The notes under the pieces are model-generated. The model saw nothing but the letters and a program-made list of their open reading frames with translations, had not been told where the DNA came from and did not search any database. The position numbers and the translations under genes were made by a program. From Azolla caroliniana (lineage: Eukaryota > Polypodiophyta): a stretch of 64,000 nucleotides of DNA. Of this stretch, positions 38,300 to 49,224 are shown piece after piece (position 1 is the first letter of the stretch; every line of letters starts with the position of its first letter). The stretch covers positions 3,658,001 through 3,722,000 of the forward strand of contig JBHGNT010000010.1 of the NCBI GenBank assembly GCA_043228905.1, in the 5' to 3' direction.

Positions 38300-38790
38300 T
38301 TTAAATAAATAAAATAAAATAAAATAAATCACTTTTCTTTTTATTTTTGTTCTCTAATAAAATAAGTAAATGAAGCAGCAAACAAACAAATAAATAAAAT
38401 AGTCTATAGATGAGCAACACAAATAAATAAATAAATAAATAAATAAATGACCCCCATAAAAAAAAACCAAACAAATAAATGAGCAAATAAAAGAAATAAA
38501 AGATCATAAATAAATATAAAAAAAAACTATATCTCCCCGCGAAAACAAAATAAAAACATCCTTCGTTCGCGAAATTCGAAGCCTTTCCCAATTAATTAAT
38601 ATGAATTATATAAATAATAAAACTTTTAGTTTCTTTGGGATTTTGTGTTTTCCTGTTTTTTTGTTTTTCACTGAATATCTGAAAAACTAGGAGAAAAGTA
38701 AACTTAAATAAATAAATAAATAAATAAAATAAAGTAAAAAACAAAAAAAATAAAAAATAAAAAAATAAAAAAAAACAAATATAAATAAAA
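38300..38790. repeat. A-rich low-complexity block with (AAAT)n
   Basis: Many AAAT, AAATA and A-run tracts, for example about 38,418-38,448 and 38,706-38,732. It lies immediately upstream of the aspartic protease promoter. Such long A/T tracts may exclude nucleosomes, which is inference. Open frames antisense here are low-complexity artefacts. Confidence 0.75.
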
Positions 38791-38816
38791 TAAATTCGTT
38801 TCTGCGTCTTTTGGAG

Positions 38817-38965
38817 CTATAAAGATAACGCCACAGCCTTTCTCTTTAAAAATTTGACAGCCTTTTCTCTCTCTTTCTCTCTCTCTCTCTCTCTTCTCAA
38901 TTTCCTTCTCCTGTGTCTGGTCTCGCAGTTCTCTGCTACTGCTTCTGCTGCTGCAGACAGTAGCC
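38817..38965 (+). promoter_or_regulatory. TATA box and CT-rich leader of aspartic protease
   Basis: CTATAAAG at 38,817-38,824 is a reasonable TATA box. A (CT)n-rich stretch at about 38,864-38,900, a common plant core-promoter or leader element, lies 40-75 bp downstream, near the expected transcript start. The coding start ATG at 38,966 is in the favourable context GCCATGGCT. Confidence 0.6.
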
Positions 38966-40456
38966 ATGGCTACTGCACCTCCCATTTCTTCTCCATTCTC
39001 AACCTCCTCCTTCTTCTTCTTCCTTGCCTTTCTCTCCATCTTCTCCGCCCCTCTCCTCAGCTCCGCCGCCAATCCAGGCTACCAGCTCTTCTACCCTAAT
39101 GGCGGCCAGAGAACAGCCATCGCCGCCTCCATCTCCTCCTCCGATTCCCCCTCCCTCAACACCTGGACGGCGGAGATCAGCCACAGAGACGCGCTCTTCC
39201 CCCAAATCGACACCTCCTCCTCCTCCTTCGCCGCCTTCGCCGCCGGCCGTCTGTCACGTGACGCCGCACGCGTGGCGGCCCTCACGAAGCGCGTGCAGAT
39301 CGCAGTGATGGGGGAGAGGCCGTCGGAATGGGAGCCATCCCTGCAGCAAGAGCAAACGGAAGGCGCCACGGACTCGAAGCTGAGCTCCAGCTTCGATTTC
39401 ACGAGCCCCATCGTGTCGGGGCTGAGCCAAGGCAGCGGCGAGTACTTCACTCGCTTCGGCCTAGGGACGCCGCCGAGATACGCCTACTTCGTCATGGACA
39501 CAGGCAGCGATCTGTCGTGGACGCAATGCCAGCCATGCCAGCGCTGCTACAACCAATCCGATCCTTACTTCAACCCATCCGCCTCCTCCTCCTACCAATC
39601 CGTCGGCTGCGACGCCTCTCTCTGCTCGCAGCTCCTGGTGAAAGGCTGCCAGGCCAACATGTGCCTCTACCAGGTGAGCTATGGCGATGGATCCTTCACA
39701 GTGGGGGACTTCGCGCTGGAGAAGCTCACGTTCGGGAAGGGGACGGTGGTGCTCAAGGTAGCCATAGGGTGCGGCCATGACAATGAGGGTCTCTTCCAAG
39801 GGGCTGCAGGCCTGCTAGGGCTTGGGAACGGGAAGCTCAGCTTCCCGTCGCAGACCAGGACGCAGTTCTCCTACTGCCTGGCGGATCGGTTCCAGGGCGG
39901 CTCCAGCGAGCTGATCTTCGGGAGGAGGGCGGCTCCGCGCGGCTCCGTCTTCACGCCCCTCCTCAGAAACCCTAAACTGTCCACCTTCTATTATGTAGGG
40001 CTGGAAGGCATCAGCGTCGGCGGGCAGCTCCTGCAGATCCCGCGCTCCGTCTTCTCCCTCCAATCCGACGGCAGCGGCGGCGTCATCGTGGACTCCGGCA
40101 CCTCCATCACGCGCCTCACGGCCCCCGCCTACGTGGCCCTCCGCGACGCCTTCGTGGCCGCCACGTCGGACCTCCCCTCGGCCGGCAGCGTGTCGCTGTT
40201 CGACACGTGCTACGCGCTCGGCGGGATGTCGTCCGTGTCGGTTCCCACGGTGGACTTCCACTACGCGGGCCAGGCGGTCACCAAGCTCCCGGCCGCCAAT
40301 TATCTGATCCCCGTCGACACGGCCGGCACATTCTGCTTCGCCTTCGCTGGGACCAATGCCGCGTTCTCCATCATCGGGAACATGCAGCAGCAGGGCTACA
40401 GGGTCTCCTTCAATTCGGCGGCCAGCCGGGTCGGGTTCGCGCCTAATCAATGCTAA
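38966..40456 (+). CDS. secreted aspartic protease, ASPG1/nucellin-like (A1 family)
   Basis: A single uninterrupted frame of 496 residues, typical for intronless plant A1B proteases. A hydrophobic signal peptide (about residues 15-34, ending LLSSAA) directs secretion. A prodomain follows to about residue 155, then EYFTRFGLGTPP. The catalytic Asp178 lies in VMDTGSDLSW and the second, Asp376, in VDSGTSITRL. The flap Tyr239 is in YGDGS. A Cys-rich nucellin-type insert (CQPCQRCY, C188/C191/C194) and GCGHDNEGLF place it with ASPG1/ASPG2-type enzymes, some of which act in drought or stress responses in Arabidopsis. N196 is a likely glycosylation site. GC content is very high (GCC/CTC codons), in sharp contrast to the AT-rich flanks. 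Large antisense frames here are shadows. No frameshift or missing key residue was seen. Confidence 0.95.
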   Translation: MATAPPISSPFSTSSFFFFLAFLSIFSAPLLSSAANPGYQLFYPNGGQRTAIAASISSSDSPSLNTWTAEISHRDALFPQIDTSSSSFAAFAAGRLSRDAARVAALTKRVQIAVMGERPSEWEPSLQQEQTEGATDSKLSSSFDFTSPIVSGLSQGSGEYFTRFGLGTPPRYAYFVMDTGSDLSWTQCQPCQRCYNQSDPYFNPSASSSYQSVGCDASLCSQLLVKGCQANMCLYQVSYGDGSFTVGDFALEKLTFGKGTVVLKVAIGCGHDNEGLFQGAAGLLGLGNGKLSFPSQTRTQFSYCLADRFQGGSSELIFGRRAAPRGSVFTPLLRNPKLSTFYYVGLEGISVGGQLLQIPRSVFSLQSDGSGGVIVDSGTSITRLTAPAYVALRDAFVAATSDLPSAGSVSLFDTCYALGGMSSVSVPTVDFHYAGQAVTKLPAANYLIPVDTAGTFCFAFAGTNAAFSIIGNMQQQGYRVSFNSAASRVGFAPNQC

Positions 40457-41765
40457 AGGACCTAAAGCAATTTGGGCGGCCTTGGTGGTTGTGGCGGTTG
40501 AGGTGGAGGCAGGAGTGCGGATCCTAATGGCCGCCTTTTTTCCACCATGCCTTTTGGCCACATCACAGCCAAATTGCCACTTCCACAGCCAGATCGCCAC
40601 GTCACGACCAAATTGGCCCACGTCACGGTCAATTGGAGACATTAAATTCTCTCCTTTTATTTTTATTTTATTTTTGTCCGCATTGCATTCCCTAATGTCA
40701 TGATTAACATTATATCTGCCAATTTGTACCTATATACTATATCTTTTTTTTTTCCTTCCTTTTTTTTATATATAGTACAATTTGTTAAAGAGAAAAAAAA
40801 GAAAGGTTTTGTCTTCCATGGGCCGGGCTTCTAATGTTAGTACCATTTTGATGCAAGCTCTCATTTTGTGGTTGAATGAATGCAGTGAAGGCTATATACA
40901 TATATATTAGGTCTGTATACATACACGCACACCATTGGAAAGAGGCCACTAGAGTCCAGAGAGGCCATCTATGTATCCAACAACTCCAATGTTCCTCGAA
41001 ACAATTGAATGACACATGTATTCTCACACACTACTCGTAAATTGCCAATCATGAATCTATGAGAGCACCATATCTTGTCATGTGCATGGATGGGATTCTT
41101 GATAGGTCTCCATGTGAGAGAGGCCTTTCGAGTGGGGCCAAAGTAGTTGTTAAATCCCATCTCCTTGTTTGTTCTCACGTCTCCCTCGGTTCACTCACTT
41201 TCACATTGGCTCGGAAACCCTGATCATTTTTCTCTCCTCTTTCTTCGTTGTTGTGCTCCCTTCTTACGTGTTTAGGAAGGAACTTTTTCGCATTTTGTGC
41301 GTATAAAGTGTAGCCCCTCCTCGGCGGAAGTGTCCAATATTGGAAAAACTCATTCATAGATTGTGCCTACCTTGCCTTTACAATTCGCATTTTTCCAATG
41401 TGAGAAACTCTCGCATTTCTTATTCACCATTCTCCCTACCTTGTTGCCTTTATAGAAATCTCTTATGTTGGGTTGTATATTTATGGTGTGTAGCTCGAAT
41501 GCGTGGGTGGCATTTGGTAATGGTTCGGTTAGGTCCTGGAGTCTCAAAATCAAACACTATAAAATTTTTGATACCTAGATTGGTCTTAGTGGCAAAACCA
41601 TTTCACCCAAATCTCTTGAGGTATTTCGAAGCTCAAATCAAATGGTTCAAGATATTCACTAACCTATAATCTATTGAGCCTTGTTTTCATGGTTTGATAC
41701 AAACCAATATTTTGTGTTAACTTTTGCACAATTCTTTAACAAAGAAATTTCTAACTAAAAGTCAC
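40457..41765. other. protease 3' flank and intergenic DNA
   Basis: The first 200 bp carry a GC-rich stretch with imperfect repeats of CCACRTCACR and CCAAATTG. Sequence then returns to AT-rich. Probable 3' UTR ends somewhere before about 40,900. No other gene is recognised. Confidence 0.5.
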
Positions 41766-41769
41766 CTGC

Positions 41770-41885
41770 TTCAAAGATTTTTTTTTTTTTTTTTTTTCTT
41801 CAAAGATTTTCTTCAATAGTATTAAGAAAAAACACCCAAAGGCTACAACTTGAGCTTGTTTGCCCACAAGCTTACAACTCTAAAA
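41770..41885 (-). mobile_element. LINE 3' tail, reverse orientation
   Basis: On the - strand this reads AGTTGTAAGCTTGTGGGCAAA, then GTAGCCTTTGGGTGTTTTTTC, then TTAATACTATTGAAG. It matches the end of the LINE at 32,575-32,640. A 19-20-bp T run (41,779-41,798) corresponds to the poly(A) tail of the reversed copy. Only the extreme 3' end survives, as expected from 5'-truncated retrotransposition. Confidence 0.75.
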
Positions 41886-44312
41886 GTCACCTACTTATAA
41901 AGTGAGCAAATAAGAAATATTGGATCCATAATATGAACCATAAGTGCATTTACCTTTGAGTATGGTAAACACCCTCAAAGTATGGTCAATACCATACTTT
42001 TGTATTCATTATTTACGATAAGGTAAAAGTTTTTTTAAGGTAGAAAAGTGAGATTTTTTTTTAAAAATGTAAGAAAAACAACATAGGTTTTCATAATATA
42101 CGCATTTGTTTGCAAACATTTGAAAACAAATGTTTGAGCAGAATAATGTGAATATTACATTCTCTTTGGATCTCAAATGTCATAATTTATTATGTTAATA
42201 GATTATATATCTTAATTTAATAAAGTTGATTCATATTTAATAAATATTTAAAAATTTTCCTAACCCTTAAATTTTTAAGCCATTAAAGCCGCAATTTGAA
42301 GCCATTTAAATTGCAAATCATTAAGCTAGTAAAGGCTTGGGCTAGAGATTTTATACATGAAAGAACTTGTGGTGCATTGTTGTTGGATTTTAGTGTGGTA
42401 CATATAGGAAACTCGCATATCGATAATTGATTACTACTTTTGAGTACTAATGTGGTTAGTTTGACAAGAGATGGCGTGACAAACACACCATCCTTCAACT
42501 TCAATCCTATCAAAGGGCTAGGCTTGCCTACCTACCTAAATGGCTTCTTATTATGGTGATCACACATCCATTTTTCTTCTTGTTAAAATGGTGTCCTTTC
42601 GAACTATACCATAGTAGGGAGATGGCTTCCCTATTCTGATAATCTCTCTTCTTTTAGATAGGCTAAAACCTTGAACTACTTAGCAAAAGGGTCTCAACCA
42701 ACAAGCTATGGCATATACCACCACTTTCTTGTTGGAATTAGTAATACACTATATTATGAACATGTACAACTCACATAAGAGCAACGATCAAAACGAAAAG
42801 AATGTTATTTATTACCATCAACACTTGGCAAAAGCATTGAGATCAATGCTTGTGACATGTAAAGAGTGCCATGGACAACCCGTGTTACAATGGGGCTCAA
42901 AGAAGATCATGCTACAATCACGAATATATAATCACTAGGATAACAAACATCTAAGTGGTTCTTGCCATGTTTGGGATTGCATTTAGAAAATTAATGGATT
43001 AACACAAATTTACCTAAATAGATACATTCTAGGCCAAACCTAAATATCATGGAAAAGAGCTGATCATAATTTTGGTTGTACATGAGCGACAAGATGCAAT
43101 GACATGTTTATTAAGATTCAACAAATGCACTCTATTCGCCTACATCATTTTCAATGTTTTTTGACCGTAACCATTATGTTATTTAAAAGTAGAGTTTCAA
43201 TGAGAATTCTTTTAGTGTAGTTAAGGTTGTCATGTGATAAAGTTTTCTTTTGAGGTGAGACACAAATGGAGTCTAACAAATGACAAAAAAGTCATCACCA
43301 AGTCCTTTAAAGTCATCATGGAGTCCTTGCTTTGCACAGTGGATGTTTTTAGATATGTCAATTTTGCGTACACCTATTCTCAAGTGCTAAAGTTATAGTG
43401 TTTATTAATCTCCAATGAATTTGTTGATTCTTTTATGGGAACGCGTTGAGATGTCCACCGACCTTGTGACTCATTCATGGTCATTTACGTTCTATGTTAT
43501 TAGAAATTATCATAACTTTTTTTGATTTCTACTCACGACTGATGACGACGTAGTTGTAAAGATAGGAAATGCACCCACTCTACTTTTTGGAGCTACATTG
43601 ATGTGAGCCTTCATAGATACAAGAAATAAAAAATACATCTAGCAGTGATGCCTGAAGATCTCAAATTGTATAGCATTCATATCTAAGATTTCAAGTTGGA
43701 GCAAAAAACAAATTGAAACAAGACAATGATCACTTGTCTTCTCAAAACCAATCATATCAACCCTCCTACATAGTTGTTAGAATAAGGATGTGAATGAAAC
43801 ATCTTCAGACTTGTAGGGATAACTATGGGCAATAATCTCATTGAGAAACTAAGAAAGGATTGGGTCATTACTAGATTTAGGAAAACTATTGAACAATGAC
43901 AAAACAAAACAATAAGTATGGTGATTGAATATCGTTCCTAAGTCCTACTCTCATAAACTTTGTTTTTTTTATTGTGTTGGTGTACACCCTCCGACACTAA
44001 GATAAAATGCTAACGTTCGGGGCTACCCCTCTTGGGTAACATTTAGCATTAGAGGTTGGCACTGGCACTCATTCCCACCGGCCAACACTAGCATTCTTGT
44101 GCAATGAGTATTTCCCTCAACATATCGTGATATGTGGTAGGAAAGAAGGGTTGTAGCTAATTCTAGCACATCATTTGCACTTGGACCCACAAAATTCCAC
44201 AACTTACATGTGAATAACAAAGGTAGAAAATAAGGTGACTATAAAACTCGAAGTTAAAATAGAACGACAGTGTGAAATGATGTACATCACAAAGATATTG
44301 AAGGGAAAAAGG
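41886..44312. other. intergenic, no gene recognised
   Basis: AT-rich sequence with no recognisable protein motif or RNA gene. Confidence 0.4.
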
Positions 44313-44490
44313 GCCCAAATGGATGGAGCTCAATTGGTAAGGTTGTCCAATGGGGACCAGCCTCTACACTCCATAGTGGCACCTAGAAATTTAGGGTAAG
44401 GAAAGGAGGTGTGATAGTCTAGCCTTGAACGTACGGCCTTAAATGCTAGGTAGTTTAACAACTTATCGCTAGGGTAAGCTACTTACGAAA
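44313..44490 (+). mobile_element. two-headed SINE, copy 4 (internally deleted)
   Basis: Starts with GCCCAAATGGATGGAGCTCA, then ATTGGTAAGGTTGTCCAATG, like the 11.8-kb copy, but the segment carrying the left B box is deleted. The inverted right half is present (GGTAGTTTAACAACTTATCG, then CTAGGGTAAGCTACTTACG). An old, degraded member. Confidence 0.6.
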
Positions 44491-45858
44491 AGACAAAGGT
44501 GTGATAGATATGTTTGACACCTTGGTCATTATAGAACTCTCATGCATGCCCTCATGATTCAAAGAAATAAAAAATCTCCTTGATGTCAAAGCCGAGGTGT
44601 TAATTTCTAAACAAGAAAAATTGAAAATCCAAACAAAAAAATAGTTATAAATCTTGTAATTACAATTTATTCTAATTCTAACAAGGATGAATGATAATAG
44701 ATCTCATAGTTACGATTGATTCTAATTCTAATGAATTCCATATGATGAAGAATGAACGGGATAAGAAGATGGAAGCGAAACAAAGAAAGGAATGAAATTA
44801 ACACAAGACCAATGACATTGGCACCTTGGTCAATGTAGGCCTCTCATACATGCTCCTCATGATTCACATCCCTTTAGAGTCTCCCATGATCAAAGCCTAG
44901 GCATCAAATCCTAAAATCCCCCTTATATTATTGAAACTCGTTGCATTATGTAGCTCCCAATACTAGTGTCAATGACTAAAAGTGGGGCATCGTTTTCTTG
45001 TCTTCTTCCAGTTCCTTTGAAAATGTTGTCCACTACGGTTTCTTTGTGCATGGGCACCATATATCAACCAAACAACCAAAAATACACTTATTTTCTTGTC
45101 TTTCCTTGCTTTCTCAAATAATGTTGTCCACTACTTTTTCTTCATGTGTGGATAACAAATGTCAATCAAACAACAAAAGTACATCTAGTGCCTTTCGGTT
45201 GTCCTTGCATCTAGTTACCTAGTCTTTTTCTTCAAGCTAATCCTAACGGATATTGAACTATTGATAGTCTTTTAGTTGTTGCAAATAGCTCTTATCACTT
45301 TCAAACTATCATTTACGTTGTTTCTTAATTATGGTTGCTCTTCTTGAGTTAAAACTTTTCGAGGATATATTGTTTAATCGTATCTATAATAGATTTGGCT
45401 TTGGCCCAAGATTTTTAAAAGAAATTCGACTTTAGATTGTTAATGAAGTTAATCATTTTAATGTCATGAATATGGCTCAAGGCATTCACAATTGTATTGA
45501 CAAATCATTTTAAGCTATATAATGGAAAGTCAAAGTCCGTAATGAGCTTCACTCATTGTGTTGTATGACCCATGAGGTTCTATTGATCACATAATATTTC
45601 AAGGACCATCGGTCATAGTTTCTGTATAGGTAGTATCTTTCTATTTCTTTGTATATTCTTAATCTTAAACAATGTTGTTTATGAATTATGTACGTCTAAT
45701 AATGAATAAAAGAAAGTTTTGTGGTCTCAAATGAACCAACTAAGTTAAATGAAGGATATTGTCACACATGTTCTTGAAGTATGTTGAAGGTATTGGTCTT
45801 GTTGACTTGTGTGCTTTACCTTGTACGAGGTTACTATTATGGAAGCTTGTCCCTCCTG
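44491..45858. other. intergenic, no gene recognised
   Basis: No protein motif or RNA gene seen. Confidence 0.4.
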
Positions 45859-45989
45859 ATGTGGGAAATGGTTGAAAAGCCGAAATCGGCCGAGAGGCGG
45901 AACGAGAGTTGGCTGGCCGAAATTGGCCAAGAGGTTGAATGGAGTTGACCAAATTGAGTAAGCCGAATGGTCAAATATATATGTATATA

Positions 45990-46043
<54 letters not shown>

Positions 46044-46350
46044 TATACGTATATATTGTAGTTAGGTTATAGATGATTGTGATCACTTGCGCGCAAAAGA
46101 AGAATAACAACGTAGTGAGTTGTGAGTAGTGAAGAACTAACGAAGAGAGCGCGATGCAGAGAACTGAGGGTGAGTAGAGCCGAGTGAGAGGAAAAGAGGG
46201 TTGGAACAACATGAGTTGTGTGAGAGACACATTGCTGCGATTGAGCGTGAGAGGAAGCAAAGAAAGAGAGGTAGAATAGAGAAGTCTTGAGAGAGCTTCA
46301 AACTTGAGGTAAACACAAACAAGTTAGGGTTTGGTGATGTTGGCTAGAAC
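45859..46350 (+). repeat. possible LTR remnant upstream of Copia fragment
   Basis: Begins TGTGGGAAATGG and carries an internal imperfect duplication of GCCGAAATCGGCCGAGAGG (about 45,880 and 45,919). It then has (TA)n at about 45,993-46,026 followed by (CA)n to 46,042. About 46,350 a CTATGGTTTCATACAGC string loosely resembles a Copia primer-binding site. Its position just ahead of a Copia coding remnant suggests a 5' LTR. No partner LTR or target duplication was found, so this is tentative. Confidence 0.3.
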
Positions 46351-46559
46351 TATGGTTTCATACAGCAACCATTGAGAACTTCCATACCTAAACAAGTCGT
46401 ATCTTTATATGCTTTGTATTTCTTATTCTCACTAGTGGAAATTAGTTTTGCTTCGTGGGTTTTCCCTGGATTTAGGGTTTTCCACGTAAATCTGTGTATG
46501 ATCATTGTCATAGTGTTTGTGTCTCAAAATCAATCTTTTCTGGTTTTTCTTGTAAAGAA

Positions 46560-47815
46560 AAGAACTTGTCTTTACAAGTAGTGAAAACAAGCATTCTGAA
46601 CGAAGAGACAAGAAGAAAGGATAAAAGTACATTGTCTCAATCAAAAGCTAATGTGACACAAGAATTTGGTAGAGGAAGAAGCAAACATAGAAGTCATGAA
46701 AATAGAGACAAGTCCTATGCTAGGTTAAAGTCTAGAGGAAGAACCACATGCTTCTATTGTGGGAAACCTGGTCCTTTTCAAAAGAATTGTCGACACCTTA
46801 GGAAGGACAAAGGCATGACTGATGAGGTTGAACCCAATAAAATTTCTAATGATAAAAACACCTTAGCCATTGCAACCAAAGACGAAGATATGTTATTTAT
46901 TTGTGAACAAGCTAGTGTGAACCTTGCAAATGCTGAGTGCTCTTGGGTAGTTGATTTCGGTGCATCATTTCACCTAACTCCCAAAAGAGAATGTTTGTCA
47001 TCTTACACAACCGGTGACTATGGCTACATAAGGATGGGAAATGATGGTGAATGCAAGATTGTGGGCATAGGAAATGTGTGCTTGTTAATATATATTGGTT
47101 GCAGGTTAATATGTACACCATATTCCGGATGTCAGATTGAATATGATATCGGTTGGACGATGAAGGCTACAATGGTAGCTTTCATAATGGTGCATGCAAG
47201 TTCTGTAAAGGGAGTCTTATTGTGGCTCGAGCTCAAAAGCAGAACACATTGTATGTAATGCATGTAAAATTGTGAAGAGATGAAGCAAATGTGGTGGCCA
47301 ACTCAGATGGTGAGTTGTGGCATAAATGGCTTAGTCACATGAGCGATAGGGGAATGCATATCCTTGTTGAAAAGGATCTCCTACCAAAAGTGAAAGGAAT
47401 ACACCTTGAAAAATGCATAATAGAGCTACCTTTCACTCTAGGCCTCCGATGAGAAGAGAACATGCCCTAGAACTGGTCCACATAAATGTGTGCTATGTGG
47501 ATGCTCCATCACACCGTGTGGACAGTACTTCGTTACATTTATTGATGACTTCAGCAGAAAGGTGTGGGATTTCGTGTTGGTGTCTAAAGACCAAGTGTTG
47601 TCGGTCTTTAAAGAGTTTCATGCAAGGGACAGAAAGAGAATCTGGAGAGAAGTTAAATGCTGTCCGGACTCCAATAGACAATGGTGGTGAGTACAAAGTC
47701 CAATTTGAGTTGTATTGGCATCAAACTTGAGTATACAGTGCCGAAGACACTTGAGCTGAATGGTCTAGTAGAGAGAATGAATCAGACCATAATGGAAAGG
47801 GTAAGACACAATTCG
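46560..47815 (+). pseudogene. Copia gag-pol fragment (zinc knuckle to integrase)
   Basis: Successive + strand pieces encode, in order: a basic gag tail; a zinc knuckle written CFYCGKPGPFQKNC, in which the usual His is Pro; a protease motif WVVDFGASFHLTP, in which the catalytic DSG is DFG; a GAG-pre-integrase motif LWHKWLSHMSDRGM; and integrase core pieces (FVTFIDDFSRKVWDFVLVSK, a DNGGEYKVQFE-like block split by a frameshift, and LNGLVERMNQTIMERVR). Sequence ends abruptly in an A-rich stretch at about 47,820, and no reverse transcriptase follows. Two altered key residues plus frameshifts show this is long dead. It is a different Copia lineage from the elements at 56-64 kb. Confidence 0.8.
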
Positions 47816-47924
47816 TAAGAAAAAAAGATTAAAAAGGGAAATTTTCAATAAAAAAAACATTACCTAGGGTTGAGAAACATTGCGATTCGAGGTGGAACAA
47901 ATTTTAGGGATTATTGGTACTTGA

Positions 47925-48667
47925 TTAGATATTGTAAGCATTTGGTACTAGCCTCATGTTGCACTTGAAGAGTAATCTTCTCAGAGGGTGATCAACCGAG
48001 TTGATATACATAGATATATACTTATTACAATGTGATAATAAGTGGTTGAATGCAAGCGCTACCGGTGAGAGGGTAGGGTACTTTGACCCACTCAAGTAAC
48101 TACAAATTTTAGCAAACACAAGCAAACATTGTTCCATACTTTGTACATGACTCAAATCTTCTATGGAGAGTGTATGGTCAACAAACTCATCAACAATGGC
48201 CTTGTCACTTGTGGTACAAATCAAGACATCTCTTAACTTTAGGGATTGTTGATATACATTATTAGAGTTGAATTCCATCTAGTAATGCAATCGAGACACA
48301 GTGGTTCTTGTTCCCCATTCTCATGCATGGTTTTTGAATATTTTTTAAATATAACACTACTCACTTTACTTGTGTGTATAGAATGTAATGTCTTCCTTAA
48401 CTTCATAGTAGGAGTAATAGCTTTTAATGTAGACTTTACACCAAGTTGATTTCATAGTATGAGTAATAAGTATGCACCATGCATCTTAACATATGTGATG
48501 ATTATAAAATGTCTTGTCCATGATGACTAAGTAATAACTGAGCTAATTCTTTTGATGCAACTAGAGATTCACTAGCACCATCAGAAGTTGTAGATAGAAT
48601 ATGTGAAGAGATACCAAATGACTTTAGACCCGAGAATAAAGCATTTCCGATAGGTTTTCCTCCTCAT
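47925..48667 (-). pseudogene. hAT transposase, downstream half (split by gypsy)
   Basis: Read on the - strand, the sequence next to the gypsy LTR encodes LKSFGISSHI, then a TTSDGASESL stretch and LRCMVHTY, which corresponds to the hAT DNA-x-N and HIRCxAH region. After short breaks follows LLVFAKICSYLSGSKYPTLS, the typical T-x-x-LSG-x-x-YPT block. The C-terminal dimerisation domain is missing. Stops and frameshifts are present. It continues the hAT sequence found on the other side of the gypsy element at 55,400-55,805. Confidence 0.7.
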
Positions 48668-48957
48668 TGTCATGATATGGCAAGATTCGAACCCATGACC
48701 TTATGTTACATGGGTCGAGCCCTTGCCATAGACTATACATTTTAATACGAAAGATATTATTTTCATTTATTATTTCACTATAGAAAATTTATGTATATTC
48801 CAGATTTCTCTAGAACATTCTAGAAACTTCAGGAGTACTCCTGAAAACACTATATAAGGAGGTACAAGGCATTATTTCGAACCAAATCGGTTCAATGCCA
48901 GTCTTAAGCCTCCTAGCTACTACTGTATATTTTCTTCACATAATATATATCTCTTGT

Positions 48958-48994
<37 letters not shown>

Positions 48995-49128
48995 TCTCTC
49001 TCACTCTTTCCTTCTCTCGAGAGTTCTACACCTCTTTTAGTACTAATTCTCATCTTTTAGCACTAATTCCTTCTCTGTCTTAGTATTGTTCCTCACAGTA
49101 CTTCTCTGTCTTAGTACTGTTCCTGATA
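48668..49128 (+). repeat. gypsy 5' LTR
   Basis: Begins TGTCATGATATGG and ends TTCCTGATA (the 3' LTR has TTCCTGACA). The TATA box is at about 48,851 (TATATAAGG). The 5' LTR is longer than the 3' LTR because of an expanded (CT)n run (48,962-49,005) and a local duplication of TTTAGYACTAATTC- and CTTAGTAYTGTTCCT-type units. Confidence 0.92.
48884..48895 (+). promoter_or_regulatory. candidate self-primer segment in gypsy LTR
   Basis: AAATCGGTTCAA lies about 33 bp after the TATA box, so at or close to the expected 5' end of the transcript. It can pair with 11 of 12 bases of TTGAACCAATTT at 49,131-49,142, immediately after the LTR. See the separate finding. Confidence 0.4.
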
Positions 49129-49130
49129 GT

Positions 49131-49142
49131 TTGAACCAATTT
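49131..49142 (+). promoter_or_regulatory. candidate primer-binding site, not tRNA type
   Basis: TTGAACCAATTT lies two bases after the LTR end, where a primer site is expected. It does not start with TGG, so it cannot pair with a tRNA CCA end in the usual way. Instead it is complementary at 11 of 12 positions to the LTR segment at 48,884-48,895. Confidence 0.4.
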
Positions 49143-49224
49143 CTTCTTCTTCCTCTTCTTCCTTTTATCTTCTTACTTCTCCCTCCCTTCATACTAATCT
49201 CTTATTCCTCTTTTCTCTCATACT

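Larger units (their letters stand above)
35651..38300. other. intergenic; possible decayed LINE remainder
   Basis: Short + strand open stretches at about 36,580-36,740 read like degraded protein-coding sequence, but I cannot name the family. Poly-G (37,885-37,900), (GA)n (38,186-38,221) and AAAT-type runs occur towards the right end. Confidence 0.4.

Noticed and set aside
39815-40642. 275-codon antisense open frame
   Set aside because: Shadow of the GC-rich protease gene. It has no motif or signal of its own, and the sense strand has complete catalytic motifs.
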